Positions 6,772-15,745 of a stretch of DNA of 64,000 nt are shown one piece after another; within the stretch, counting starts at the first letter, position 1, and each line of letters begins with the position of its first letter. The notes below the pieces were generated by a model that worked only from the letters and a program-made list of their open reading frames with translations, searched no databases and was not told the origin of the DNA. The stretch is from Mucilaginibacter geliditolerans (GTDB lineage: Bacteria; Bacteroidota; Bacteroidia; Sphingobacteriales; Sphingobacteriaceae): the NCBI RefSeq assembly GCF_014200495.1, contig NZ_JACHBY010000005.1:186001-250000 (forward strand), given 5' to 3'. The position numbers and the translations under genes were made by a program.

Positions 6772-8073
6772 ATGCTGCAAGCGATCGAGACACATATTCA
6801 CCAGTTTTCAGGCTATCTTAAAGCCATCATCCGAAAGGATGTTAGCGCTGAGTGGGATCTGACGGCATTGATAGCAGCGATTACCGAAGAATTTAAAAAG
6901 TACAGTATTCAGCTGGAGCCACCTGAAGGGCTGATCTTCCTGATGGTTTATATTCCGCATATATATCCTAATTTTTATGATGAAGTAATGAAGGAAGCTA
7001 TGCCACAGGGGGGCGATTTTCCCGAGTTTGGGGGTGTTAGGGGGAGCAGTCACCGGGGATTATTGCCTACCGGCGAAACTGCCCAGTTTATACTTGCCGG
7101 CGATGATATAGCCAAACGACTGTTTGTTCAGCAATTACTTACCGTTGGCACACTGGTGCGGTATGGAATATTATACCTTGAAACTGTAAAAGAGGGCGAA
7201 CCGATCATGAGCGGACGAATAATTGCCGAACAGGAATGGATAAGCCGCCTGGTAATTGGTGTTGAGATACCCCCGCGTTTTGGCCCGGAGTTTCCGGCTA
7301 AACGGATAGTAACAGAGATGCAATGGGACGACCTGGTACTTAACCCCTATACCTTTAGCCAGATCAACGATATTAAAACCTGGCTGATGTATAATGCCAA
7401 ATTAATGCAGGATGAGGTATTAAAGAGAAAGGTGAAGCCCGGCTACAGGGTTTTGCTGCATGGCCCTCCCGGTACGGGTAAAACCCTAACAGCGTCATTG
7501 CTGGGCAAGCAGTTTAATAAGGAGGTATATCGTATAGACCTGTCGCAGATCGTATCGAAATTTATAGGGGAAACGGAAAAAAACCTGGAGAAGGTTTTCT
7601 CAAAGGCGGAGAATAAAGGCTGGATCTTATTTTTTGATGAAGCGGATGCATTATTCGGCAAGCGGACACAAACCCAAAGCTCGAACGATAGATATGCTAA
7701 CCAGGAGGTTTCCTACCTGCTGCAAAGGATAGAGGATTTTCCGGGCTTGCTGATACTGGCATCAAACTTTAAAAGTAATATGGATGAGGCTTTTTTAAGA
7801 CGCTTTCATACGGTAGTGCATTTTCCTGCGCCTAATCCTGCGGAGCGTTTATTGCTGTGGCAAAAATCGTGGCCGGCATCTTACAAAATGGAGCCTGCAC
7901 TCAGTCTGAAAATTATAGCTGATAAATATGAGTTGAATGGTGCCGCTATAATTAATATTATGCATTATGCCTGCCTTAAGGCGATAGCCAGGGACGACGA
8001 ATACATTCGCCATGATGATATTTATGAGGCCATAAAAACCGAATACCGCAAAGAGGAGCGAAGCATGAAGTAA
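6772..8073 (+). CDS. eCIS-associated AAA+ ATPase (Afp15-like)
   Basis: The C-terminal half is a canonical AAA+ module: Walker A GPPGTGKT at 231-238, Walker B ILFFDEADALFG at 285-296, sensor-1 LILASN at 327-332 and an arginine finger in RRF at 343-345. The N-terminal 200 residues (EPPEGLIFLMVYIPHIYPNFYD, GLLPTGETAQFILAG) match the N-terminal domain typical of ATPases in eCIS loci. Afp15-type ATPases are conserved in eCIS clusters and are thought to act in particle assembly or cargo loading in the cytoplasm. There is no signal peptide. The gene follows the cargo block by 6 bp and is the last gene of the eCIS operon in this window; the next gene is an unrelated SDR. Confidence 0.9.
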   Translation: MLQAIETHIHQFSGYLKAIIRKDVSAEWDLTALIAAITEEFKKYSIQLEPPEGLIFLMVYIPHIYPNFYDEVMKEAMPQGGDFPEFGGVRGSSHRGLLPTGETAQFILAGDDIAKRLFVQQLLTVGTLVRYGILYLETVKEGEPIMSGRIIAEQEWISRLVIGVEIPPRFGPEFPAKRIVTEMQWDDLVLNPYTFSQINDIKTWLMYNAKLMQDEVLKRKVKPGYRVLLHGPPGTGKTLTASLLGKQFNKEVYRIDLSQIVSKFIGETEKNLEKVFSKAENKGWILFFDEADALFGKRTQTQSSNDRYANQEVSYLLQRIEDFPGLLILASNFKSNMDEAFLRRFHTVVHFPAPNPAERLLLWQKSWPASYKMEPALSLKIIADKYELNGAAIINIMHYACLKAIARDDEYIRHDDIYEAIKTEYRKEERSMK

Positions 8074-8177
8074 CGGTAATTGCCCTTTGTGACAATGCAA
8101 TTACAGTATTAGTGCCACTTGTACAAAACGTATCATTAATACCCACTTTTGTATAAATCCACCTTGAAAATTGACCA

Positions 8178-8185
8178 TAATTTTG
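8178..8185 (+). promoter_or_regulatory. Candidate -7 box (TAATTTTG) for the SDR gene
   Basis: TAATTTTG fits the Bacteroidota -7 consensus TAnnTTTG and lies 22 bp before the SDR start codon. No well-spaced -33 TTG was found, so this is a suggestion only. Confidence 0.35.
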
Positions 8186-8207
8186 ACCCAACAAAAAAAT
8201 TAAAACA

Positions 8208-9026
8208 ATGGCAAAAACAATTTTTATAACAGGTGCATCCAAAGGTTTTGGAAAGATCTGGGCAGAAGCATTTTTAAAGCGTGGCGATAAGGTTATAGCA
8301 ACCGCAAGAAACCTTGAAACACTTAACGACCTGGTAGCTAAATATGGCGATGCTATATTACCTATCAAATTAGATGTGAACGACAGGGCGGCAGGTTTTG
8401 CAGCCGTTAAACAGGCAAAGGAGAAATTTGGCGGTATTGATGTATTGATTAATAACGCAGGCTTCGGCTTATTTGGCGCTATTGAAGAAACTACCGAGCA
8501 GCAGGCACGTGAACAAATTGAAACCAATGTGTTTGGTTTATTGTGGTTAACACAGGCTGTATTGCCAATTATGCGTGAGCAGGGGTATGGCCACATTATA
8601 CAAGTATCAAGCGTGTTGGGTATAACCACCTTGCCGGTTTTGGGCTTGTACAACGCATCAAAATTCGCGGTTGAGGGTTTAAGCGAAACATTGGCTGCTG
8701 AAGTAAAAGACTTTGGCATAAAGGTATCATTGATCGAACCTAATGGTTTTTCAACCGACTGGGCAGGTGCATCAGCATTCAATACTGAACCAATACCGGC
8801 TTATGATGGTGTAAGGGCAGCATTCCAGGCTGGGCTTACTGATGATGCTTTTGGCAAACCAGAAGCTACCGTTGATGCGGTTTTAAAACTGGTTGATAGC
8901 GAAAATCCTCCGTTAAGATTGTTCCTGGGTAAAGTTGCTTTCCCTTGGGTTAAACAAGTTTACGCAGGTAAACTGGCTGAATGGGAAGAATGGGCCGATG
9001 TGGCAACAGCCGCACACGGTCACTAA
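8208..9026 (+). CDS. Classical SDR family NAD(P)-dependent oxidoreductase
   Basis: The protein is 272 residues with the complete classical short-chain dehydrogenase signature: nucleotide-binding TGASKGFG at 8-15, the INNAG motif at 81-85, Ser135 in VSSVLG, and the YxxxK pair Tyr148/Lys152 in YNASK. It should reduce or oxidise a carbonyl or alcohol using NAD(P) in the cytoplasm, but the substrate cannot be read from the sequence. The AraC-type gene 60 bp downstream on the same strand is a plausible regulator, since SDR plus AraC pairs are common in this phylum. The hairpin terminator between the two suggests separate transcription units. Confidence 0.92.
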   Translation: MAKTIFITGASKGFGKIWAEAFLKRGDKVIATARNLETLNDLVAKYGDAILPIKLDVNDRAAGFAAVKQAKEKFGGIDVLINNAGFGLFGAIEETTEQQAREQIETNVFGLLWLTQAVLPIMREQGYGHIIQVSSVLGITTLPVLGLYNASKFAVEGLSETLAAEVKDFGIKVSLIEPNGFSTDWAGASAFNTEPIPAYDGVRAAFQAGLTDDAFGKPEATVDAVLKLVDSENPPLRLFLGKVAFPWVKQVYAGKLAEWEEWADVATAAHGH

Positions 9027-9045
9027 TTTAAATGGTATTTAACTG

Positions 9046-9079
9046 ACAAAATCTGCGCTGAATTAAGCGCAGATTTTGT
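9046..9079 (+). terminator. Hairpin terminator after the SDR gene
   Basis: A perfect 14-bp stem (ACAAAATCTGCGCT and its complement) surrounds a 6-nt loop; the right arm itself ends in TTTTGT. It separates the SDR and AraC genes. Confidence 0.8.
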
Positions 9080-9088
9080 GTTATTTGT

Positions 9089-9991
9089 ATGATTATGAAG
9101 CACTTTAAAGGTCTGGCCGAAATGCACCGTTTCAATGGTTTTCCGCCGCCGGAAAACCCGTTGATCAGCCTGTATCATTGTAATAATGCTAATACCTGCT
9201 CGCTTGGCGATCGGGAGTTTAGTTCTGATTTTTATATGATCGGTTTTAAAAAGATCAAATCGGGCGTGGTAATGTATGGCCGTACTAAATACGATCATGA
9301 GAATGGCTCTATGATATTTACCAAACCACGGCAGATCATCCAATTTAAAAACCTGGAGTTTGAGGAAGATGGCTTTTTGATCTTTATCCATGAGGATTTT
9401 CTGAATGGGCACCCGCTACATGCTGAGATCCAGAAATATGGTTACTTTGATTATGAGGCCAACGAAGCTCTTCACCTGTCGCCACGCGAAGAAGAACTGA
9501 TGTGGGACCTGTACCATAAGATCGACGCGGAGTACAACAATAACCAGGATGAATATAGCCGCGATATCATGCTTACCCATATTGATTCGCTATTAAAATA
9601 TGCGCAGCGTTTTTACAAGCGCCAGTTCATTAACCGTACTGAATTATCGGGCAAAACGGTTTCAAAGTTCAATCATGCGCTGGCTGTATATTTCGAAAGT
9701 AATTCAATTGCCAACAAAGGGCTGCCGACAGTAAATTATATTGCAGATCAGCTAAATCTGTCACCACGTTATTTAAGTGATCTTTTAAAACAGGAAACCG
9801 GCAAAACGGCAATGGAGCTTATTCATATCTATCTAATGTCCGAAGCTAAAAACCTGCTTAAAACGGCTGATCAAAGTGTTTCAGAAATAGCCTATACATT
9901 AGGGTTTGAGAATCTGCCTTATTTTTCAAGATTGTTTAAAAAGGAAGTTGGTATCAGCCCAAACCAGTTTAAGAAACAGTTATTGAATTAA
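9089..9991 (+). CDS. AraC family transcriptional regulator
   Basis: The 300-residue protein has an N-terminal cupin-like sensing region (about 1-160, containing VMYGRTKYDHENGSMIF) and a C-terminal double helix-turn-helix (about 200-300). The diagnostic segments are LSPRYLSDLLKQETGKTA and SVSEIAYTLGFENLPYFSRLFKK. This layout is typical of AraC/XylS activators that sense a small ligand. It follows the SDR gene and may control it. It converges with the sensor kinase gene and overlaps its 3' end by 4 bp. An alternative ATG two codons downstream is possible. The ligand is unknown. Confidence 0.92.
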   Translation: MIMKHFKGLAEMHRFNGFPPPENPLISLYHCNNANTCSLGDREFSSDFYMIGFKKIKSGVVMYGRTKYDHENGSMIFTKPRQIIQFKNLEFEEDGFLIFIHEDFLNGHPLHAEIQKYGYFDYEANEALHLSPREEELMWDLYHKIDAEYNNNQDEYSRDIMLTHIDSLLKYAQRFYKRQFINRTELSGKTVSKFNHALAVYFESNSIANKGLPTVNYIADQLNLSPRYLSDLLKQETGKTAMELIHIYLMSEAKNLLKTADQSVSEIAYTLGFENLPYFSRLFKKEVGISPNQFKKQLLN

Positions 9992-11250
9992 TCCTGTTTA
10001 GTAAATAGTATGGTAAAAGAGTGATAAGGCGCAACGAACTGGTAATTTAACGAGCAACCAAAGTTCTCACATATCTGCCGCGATATAGTAAGGCCCAGCC
10101 CCGTACCCTCTGACCGGGATGATTTGTGGAAGCGTTTAAATATATCATCATTTGGCAACGCGGTACTTTCGCCTGTGTTGGCTATGATAAGGCTTTGTTC
10201 TGTCAGTTCAATATTTATCTCGCCGCCAATGTAGTTATGCCTTATGGCATTGCTTATCAGGTTGTTCATCAAAATATCAACCAGGTACCGACTGCCATGA
10301 ATATTTTTAGGCCCTAACGAGCAATTGAGTTTTAATTTTTTATCCTGGAATATTTCATCAAATAGCGCTATCATTTCCATAATAAGCGCGTGCAAATCGA
10401 TCAGTTCGTGGCCGTGGTCCAGTCTGTTCTCTATTTTAACCAATAGTAGTAAGGATTGGTTAAGGCGGTTTAAACGGTTAACAGAGGTATAAAGGTCATT
10501 AAGTATAGTGCTTTGCCGCTCACTAAAATTATCAGTCTGTATCAGCGTATCCAGCTTTGAATTTATTACGGCTATAGGCGTAAGCAATTCATGCGAGGCA
10601 TTTTCGGTAAAGCTTTTCAGGTCCTTATAATCATGCTTTACCCTCGATGCCATGCTGATAACAGCAGTATTTAGTTCCTTAAACTCATCAATGTGGGTAT
10701 CAACCTTTTGCAGTTCATTGGTGTCGGTAACATTGAACATTTTCAGGTCCTTTGTTATGGTGTAGAATGGCTGCCATAAGCGGGTTAATAATAAGCGGTT
10801 GATGATTAGCAAAATCACTAAAAGCAGCAGGATAACCCCTATAGTGATGGCGAAAATAATGCGTATCAGATCCTCGGTCTCAACTTTTGATTCTACAACC
10901 AGTATTTTGTAATACTTGTCTTTAACCATAACCGAGCTGATGAGCCCGCGGCCCGATTCATAACCTTTTTCATTAACGTTAAAATATTTAGTGTCGATGA
11001 ATTGCCGCGTTACGGAATTGACCGGAGCGGGAAAAAAGCTGATCTGCTGATCGTCCGACTTGAAAACCTGGGGCAAATGATGATTAAGATTTACATAATC
11101 AAATACCTCATTTTCCTCCACCACCAAATCCTTATCAATCTGGTTGGTTAATATCCAGCTGATGGTTTGGTAATAGATAATACCGGTGATCATCATCACA
11201 ATAATAGTGGTGATGAGGGTAACGCGATTATACCTGTCTAAAAGCCTCAT
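9988..11250 (-). CDS. Sensor histidine kinase of OmpR-type two-component system 1
   Basis: Two membrane segments (about 10-30 and 130-150) bound a periplasmic sensor region of roughly 95 residues. A short linker precedes the dimerisation/phosphoacceptor helix with SHELLTP (His220). The ATPase domain has the N box NNLISNAIRHN and a G box in GTGLGL. The kinase gene overlaps the upstream response regulator by the ATGA arrangement, so the pair is translationally coupled. It is a clear paralogue of the kinase at 36564-37862: both share RYNRVTL at the N-terminus, ESKVETEDLI/HSKVETEDLI before TM2, and the C-terminal TISRQICENF. The signal sensed is unknown; neighbouring secreted phosphoesterases and receptors suggest a nutrient cue. 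Confidence 0.93.
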   Translation of the reverse strand: MRLLDRYNRVTLITTIIVMMITGIIYYQTISWILTNQIDKDLVVEENEVFDYVNLNHHLPQVFKSDDQQISFFPAPVNSVTRQFIDTKYFNVNEKGYESGRGLISSVMVKDKYYKILVVESKVETEDLIRIIFAITIGVILLLLVILLIINRLLLTRLWQPFYTITKDLKMFNVTDTNELQKVDTHIDEFKELNTAVISMASRVKHDYKDLKSFTENASHELLTPIAVINSKLDTLIQTDNFSERQSTILNDLYTSVNRLNRLNQSLLLLVKIENRLDHGHELIDLHALIMEMIALFDEIFQDKKLKLNCSLGPKNIHGSRYLVDILMNNLISNAIRHNYIGGEINIELTEQSLIIANTGESTALPNDDIFKRFHKSSRSEGTGLGLTISRQICENFGCSLNYQFVAPYHSFTILFTKQD

Positions 11251-11924
11251 GATTCTGTAAACTTATAGCCCATGCCATAAGCAGCCTGTATATAATCCCT
11301 TGAACCCGCTTCAACCAATTTTTTCCGGATGTTTTTTATGTGCGAATAAATAAAATCAAAATTATCGGCCATATCCACGCCATCGCCCCATAAATGTTCG
11401 GCAATGGCATTTTTTGAAACCACCTTGCCTTTGTTAGCTATAAAATAAAGCAAAAGCGCATATTCCTTACGGGTAAACTTAATGCTTTGTTTGCCAACTT
11501 TTACCTCTTTGCCCAACAGATCTATAGTAATTTCATTAAAAGTGAGGATGTTGCTGCCGTTATAGGATTTGCGGCGGATAATGGCAGTTACCCTTGCCTT
11601 TAACTCCGACAGGTGAAAAGGTTTTACCAGGTAATCATCAGCGCCAAGGTCTAAACCCTCCAGGCGGTCGTCGAGTGAGTTTTTGGCTGAAATAATAAGT
11701 ATCCCATCGGTATAATTATGTTCTTTGATGATCTTGAGCAGGTCAATACCATTGCCGCCGGGTAAGGTTATATCCAGCAGAATGCAATCATAACGGTACA
11801 CGTTTACTTTTGTTAAAGCTGTTGCGTAATCGGCAGCGGTTTCGCAAATATTGCCGGCCTCGGTAAAGTATTCTTCAATACTTTCACGCAAACCTTGCTC
11901 ATCTTCAATGACTAATATCTTCAA
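11247..11924 (-). CDS. OmpR/PhoB-family response regulator of two-component system 1
   Basis: The receiver domain (1-120) has the acidic pair IEDEQ, phosphoacceptor Asp51 in LLDITLPGGNG and the conserved Lys in LVKPFH. The C-terminal winged helix (about 130-225) contains FTRKEYALLLYFIANKGKVVSKNAIAEHLWG-like sequence and ends in the usual AAYGMGYKF. It is co-transcribed with the kinase through a 4-bp overlap. The regulator at 35884-36564 is a near twin of almost the same length, implying a recent duplication. It is divergent from the TonB-dependent receptor at 12122 across a 197-bp intergenic region, which makes that receptor a likely target. Confidence 0.94.
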   Translation of the reverse strand: MKILVIEDEQGLRESIEEYFTEAGNICETAADYATALTKVNVYRYDCILLDITLPGGNGIDLLKIIKEHNYTDGILIISAKNSLDDRLEGLDLGADDYLVKPFHLSELKARVTAIIRRKSYNGSNILTFNEITIDLLGKEVKVGKQSIKFTRKEYALLLYFIANKGKVVSKNAIAEHLWGDGVDMADNFDFIYSHIKNIRKKLVEAGSRDYIQAAYGMGYKFTES

Positions 11925-12121
11925 AGCAGTTTTTTTACAAAGTTATTATTCAATACTGTAAATTTTCTGGAATAATAGCAACATGCAGAAAATTATCCCG
12001 GTGCAATTGTGTTATAATCTTTTGTTTGTAATTAAGTTGTTTCAATTGTGTTACACACAAAATTTATCCAAAGTTAAATAGCACATTTGGCGCAAAATCG
12101 ATTTTTCAAATTATTATTATA

Positions 12122-14575
12122 ATGCGCAACATTGCTCTCTCTTTTCTTTTTATTGTACTTTCTATAAACGTATGGGCTCAAAATAATACTGCTAAAGGTA
12201 AAATTAGCGGGAAGGTTGTTGATGCAAGTAATAATACACCTGTTGATTATGCTACTGTTAGCCTTTTTAAAGATGGCAGCGCTAATCCGTTTAATGGTAT
12301 GAGCACCGACCCCAAAGGAAACTTTACTTTAAACCACCTGGCCGATGGTACTTATAAGTTAACCATTGATTTTATCGGCTACCAGAAAAAGGTTATTGAT
12401 CATATTATTATCAGCGGCTCAAATACTATTGCATTGGGCGAGGTAAAACTGGCCCCGGTACAAACCCAGTTACAGGCTGTTGTGATTACTGCCAAGGCCC
12501 CAATAGTTGAAAACAAGATTGATAAGATGGTTTACAACGCTGCCAATGATGTAACCGCGCAGGGTGGCGTGGCGCTTGATGTGCTGAAGAAAGTTCCGCA
12601 GGTTAGTGTTGACATTGATGGTAACGTGGAGCTGCAGGGTAACTCAAACATCAGGTTTTTAATAAACGGAAAGCCGTCAAGCATTTTTGGGGCGAGTTTG
12701 GCTGATGCGCTGCAATCGATTCCAGCCAGCCAGATCAAAAGCATTGAGGTAATAACCAGCCCGGGTGCAAAATATGATGCATCAGGAACTGGCGGCATCA
12801 TTAATATTATTTTAAAGAACAACAATGTACAGGGTGTAAACGGCAGTGTAAACCTTTCAGCAGGTACACGTTTAGAGAACGGCTCTTTTAATTTAAATGC
12901 CAAGAAAGGTAACTTCGGCGTAAACGCCTATTTCAGCGGTAATGAGCAGCTTAATTCCACTACCAAAACCACTACCAGCCGTACCTCGGTTGATAGTGCA
13001 AAGGATGTAAGCCGCCTTATCCAAACTGGTAGCAGTGCGTTTAAAAGGAGTGGTTACCAATCGGGTATTAGTTTTGATTGGAGTATCAGCAAAAAAGATG
13101 AATTGACCGGCTCATTTGGCTTTAACCATTTTGGGAATCATGGTGAGGGCCCAACCAGCCAGTTGCAGGAAACTACCGATGCAAATAATACTACAACGTT
13201 GTATCTGCCCAGCCTGCGTAATTCAAGCAGCCGTTTCAGCGCCAACTCATCGGATGTTAGCCTGAGCTATAAAAAGACATTTGATAAAAAAGATGAAGAA
13301 CTGGATGTATTGTACACATCGAGCTTTGGAAATAATAGTAATAATTTTTCGCAGGTGCAGACTTATCCCTTAGGAGGCTATCCTGCATCGGGCCAGTCGG
13401 GCACAAACCCGGGAACGGACAAGGAAACCGATATATCGGTAGATTATACCAATCCGTTCAGCAAAAAGTTCACACTGGAAACCGGTGCTAAGGCAGTTAT
13501 AGAAGGCATCGGCAACAGCGTTGTTACTGATACCCTTTTAAATGACGGCGAGTATGTAAACAATCCCAACCAAACCTATAGCTTTAATTACCATCGCGAT
13601 ATATTTGCCTATTATTTATCAGGTACGTTTTCATTATTCAATGATTTTATAAACGGCCATGCGGGTGTACGTTATGAGTATACAACAACTACTGCCGATT
13701 TCCCGGGGACGAGCATCCCCGACTACGGGACTTTAGCGCCATCGTTTACCATACAGCATAAGCTTAATGAAACGGAGTCGATAAAATTTAGCTATAGCTA
13801 CCGTATTCAACGCCCTGATTATGGTGATTTGAACCCTTTCTATAATATCAGCGATCCGCACAATATCAGTACCGGTAACCCGGACCTGAAACCGGAGATT
13901 GGCCATAATTTTGAACTAGGCTATAACAAATCATTTAATCAGGGGACTAATGTTTATGTAGCTGCATTCTATAGGCATAATACCAATGATATCCAATCAT
14001 TCACCACTTATTATTCTACATTGGCTATTAATGGTACTGATTATTCCGATGTTTCACTTACCCAGCGATACAATATCGGATCCGAAACAAATGAAGGTGT
14101 TAACTTATATGTTTCGGTACCTGTTACAGGCAAATTCAGCCTGCGCTCAAACATGTTTGTTGCCGACAGGATATCAAACAACCCCGGCAGCCCGCAGGTA
14201 AGCGGTGTGATATACAGGGCGAACCTGAATGCTTCTTATGATTTTGGGCACAACTTTATTGCTGAAGTTTTTGGTAATTACCGTTCATCACAAAGAACCA
14301 TACAGGGCACTAATCCGGGCTTCGGGTTTTATAATCTGGCAGTACGTAAGCAATTCCTTAATAAAAACGCCAGCATTGGTTTAACAGCTGCCAATCCGTT
14401 TAACAAGTATGTGAGCCAAACAGCTACTACTACAGGTGCTAACTTTAGCCAGGTATCAACCCGCGAGATCCCTTTACAATCCTTTGGCATAAGCCTCAAT
14501 TACAAATTCGGCAAGCTTGAATTTAAAAAGGATAAAGAGAAAGACAACCAGGATGTACCGCCAGAGGCTAATTAA
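12122..14575 (+). CDS. TonB-dependent receptor-like outer membrane beta-barrel protein
   Basis: A signal peptide (1-20, ending VWAQ) is followed by a carboxypeptidase-regulatory-like beta-sandwich (about 25-115, KISGKVVDASNNTPVDYATVSL). Next come a plug domain (about 120-235, with LDVLKKVPQVSVDIDGNVEL and FLINGKPSS) and a long barrel of aromatic strands matching the OMP_b-brl family. The plug and barrel are like those of receptors regulated by a local signalling pair rather than SusC proteins; no SusD follows. It is divergent from the response regulator of system 1. The ligand is unknown. Its 3' end overlaps the convergent phosphoesterase gene by 8 bp with no terminator hairpin seen. Confidence 0.88.
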   Translation: MRNIALSFLFIVLSINVWAQNNTAKGKISGKVVDASNNTPVDYATVSLFKDGSANPFNGMSTDPKGNFTLNHLADGTYKLTIDFIGYQKKVIDHIIISGSNTIALGEVKLAPVQTQLQAVVITAKAPIVENKIDKMVYNAANDVTAQGGVALDVLKKVPQVSVDIDGNVELQGNSNIRFLINGKPSSIFGASLADALQSIPASQIKSIEVITSPGAKYDASGTGGIINIILKNNNVQGVNGSVNLSAGTRLENGSFNLNAKKGNFGVNAYFSGNEQLNSTTKTTTSRTSVDSAKDVSRLIQTGSSAFKRSGYQSGISFDWSISKKDELTGSFGFNHFGNHGEGPTSQLQETTDANNTTTLYLPSLRNSSSRFSANSSDVSLSYKKTFDKKDEELDVLYTSSFGNNSNNFSQVQTYPLGGYPASGQSGTNPGTDKETDISVDYTNPFSKKFTLETGAKAVIEGIGNSVVTDTLLNDGEYVNNPNQTYSFNYHRDIFAYYLSGTFSLFNDFINGHAGVRYEYTTTTADFPGTSIPDYGTLAPSFTIQHKLNETESIKFSYSYRIQRPDYGDLNPFYNISDPHNISTGNPDLKPEIGHNFELGYNKSFNQGTNVYVAAFYRHNTNDIQSFTTYYSTLAINGTDYSDVSLTQRYNIGSETNEGVNLYVSVPVTGKFSLRSNMFVADRISNNPGSPQVSGVIYRANLNASYDFGHNFIAEVFGNYRSSQRTIQGTNPGFGFYNLAVRKQFLNKNASIGLTAANPFNKYVSQTATTTGANFSQVSTREIPLQSFGISLNYKFGKLEFKKDKEKDNQDVPPEAN

Positions 14576-15734
14576 CCTTTAGCGATACAGTAGCACTTTT
14601 GCCAAAAACTATTTTCTGTGCCGGATTTGTTGGATTTGTATTCCACAAACACTCTCTTACGGTCAGGATTTGTTTTTTGGCATTCAGCGATATTAGCTGG
14701 AATGATTGCAATGTTTCGTCCTTGGCTGAGTAAGCGCCTTTCATGGGTGAATCAACCCTGAATGTATTCAGGCTTATGTCGTTATCCGGGCCTTTATAAG
14801 CATAAAACTGGTTCCAATTGCTGTTGCCATGGAAATATGCTTTAATGTTTGGATGGGCTTTCAGGAACTTCACAAAGCCGCGCTGTTCAATATCGGTAGC
14901 TCCATCATCCTTTGATGCTACATTGCCTTCTTTGTAATGCTCGGCAACCAGGTTCTGGAATTTATTTTCGGCCGTCATGTTATATGGAGGCAGCGGATTA
15001 GTGAAATGCTTGGATTCGCAGGTAGGCTGATCATGCGTAAAAATAACTACCGGCGTGTTGGCTGCAACGGTATCCAGGTCTTTCTTCATCCATATCCGCT
15101 CGGCTGAATCGGCCCATAGGGTGATGAACATAAAGTGTATGCCCTTTATATTGCGCGAGTAATTGATCTTATCAATAGTAAAATCATAAGCCTCATTGGT
15201 CATGGGTGTTTGTGGCTTAAGCATCAGGTTATAAATGCCAACCATTGATGTTGGGTCGGTTAATGGCTCCAAAGGTTTAGGAAAGCCGATGGCATTTGAG
15301 ATATCATGATTACCCGGTAATATCAATAATTGTGCAGGTTTGCCATTGTGCCCGGTTACATGCAGGCTGCCCATGTAATCCGTTTTAAATTGATCCCATG
15401 ACGTTGCCGCGTTTTGTATAGGCGCTTCCATACGGTTGGCAATATCGCCGCCTTCAATAACATAATCTATTCCACCTGTTACATTACCGGCATTAACCCC
15501 GCCATCAGCAGGGAGGGTGAGTGAGGGCAGCGTATTCATTTGCTTTACCATTGCAGCATTTACGGTATGACCGCTAACAGCAGTATCACCCCTGAATTTG
15601 GCACGGGTTATACCATAATGCGCATCCGAAGTAAAAATCATTTGCACAACCTGGGCATGCGCCAATTTAGGGCCGTTTAACAAAACAGCGGCAATAAAAA
15701 TGGCCTTAAAGAGCTTTTTGCAAGTATGTTTCAT
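14568..15734 (-). CDS. Secreted calcineurin-like metallophosphoesterase with altered last motif
   Basis: A signal peptide (about 1-28, ending AHAQ) precedes a metallophosphoesterase fold. Motifs visible in order are SDAHYG (D-x-H), EGGDIANR (GDxxxR), LPGNHDIS (GNHD) and FTHDQP (metal His). The final GHxH motif is replaced by FHGNSNWN, so one usual metal ligand is missing or differs. It should hydrolyse phosphomonoesters or phosphodiesters outside the cytoplasm. It is the second gene of a pair with the EEP-type protein upstream (11 bp gap), so the two probably act together on an organic phosphate source. The exact substrate is not inferable. Confidence 0.85.
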   Translation of the reverse strand: MKHTCKKLFKAIFIAAVLLNGPKLAHAQVVQMIFTSDAHYGITRAKFRGDTAVSGHTVNAAMVKQMNTLPSLTLPADGGVNAGNVTGGIDYVIEGGDIANRMEAPIQNAATSWDQFKTDYMGSLHVTGHNGKPAQLLILPGNHDISNAIGFPKPLEPLTDPTSMVGIYNLMLKPQTPMTNEAYDFTIDKINYSRNIKGIHFMFITLWADSAERIWMKKDLDTVAANTPVVIFTHDQPTCESKHFTNPLPPYNMTAENKFQNLVAEHYKEGNVASKDDGATDIEQRGFVKFLKAHPNIKAYFHGNSNWNQFYAYKGPDNDISLNTFRVDSPMKGAYSAKDETLQSFQLISLNAKKQILTVRECLWNTNPTNPAQKIVFGKSATVSLKVN

Positions 15735-15745
15735 TTTTAAATATG

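Noticed and set aside
8076..8104. Inverted repeat after the eCIS ATPase gene as a terminator
   Set aside because: Only an 8-bp stem with a 13-nt loop and no T tract; too weak to call.
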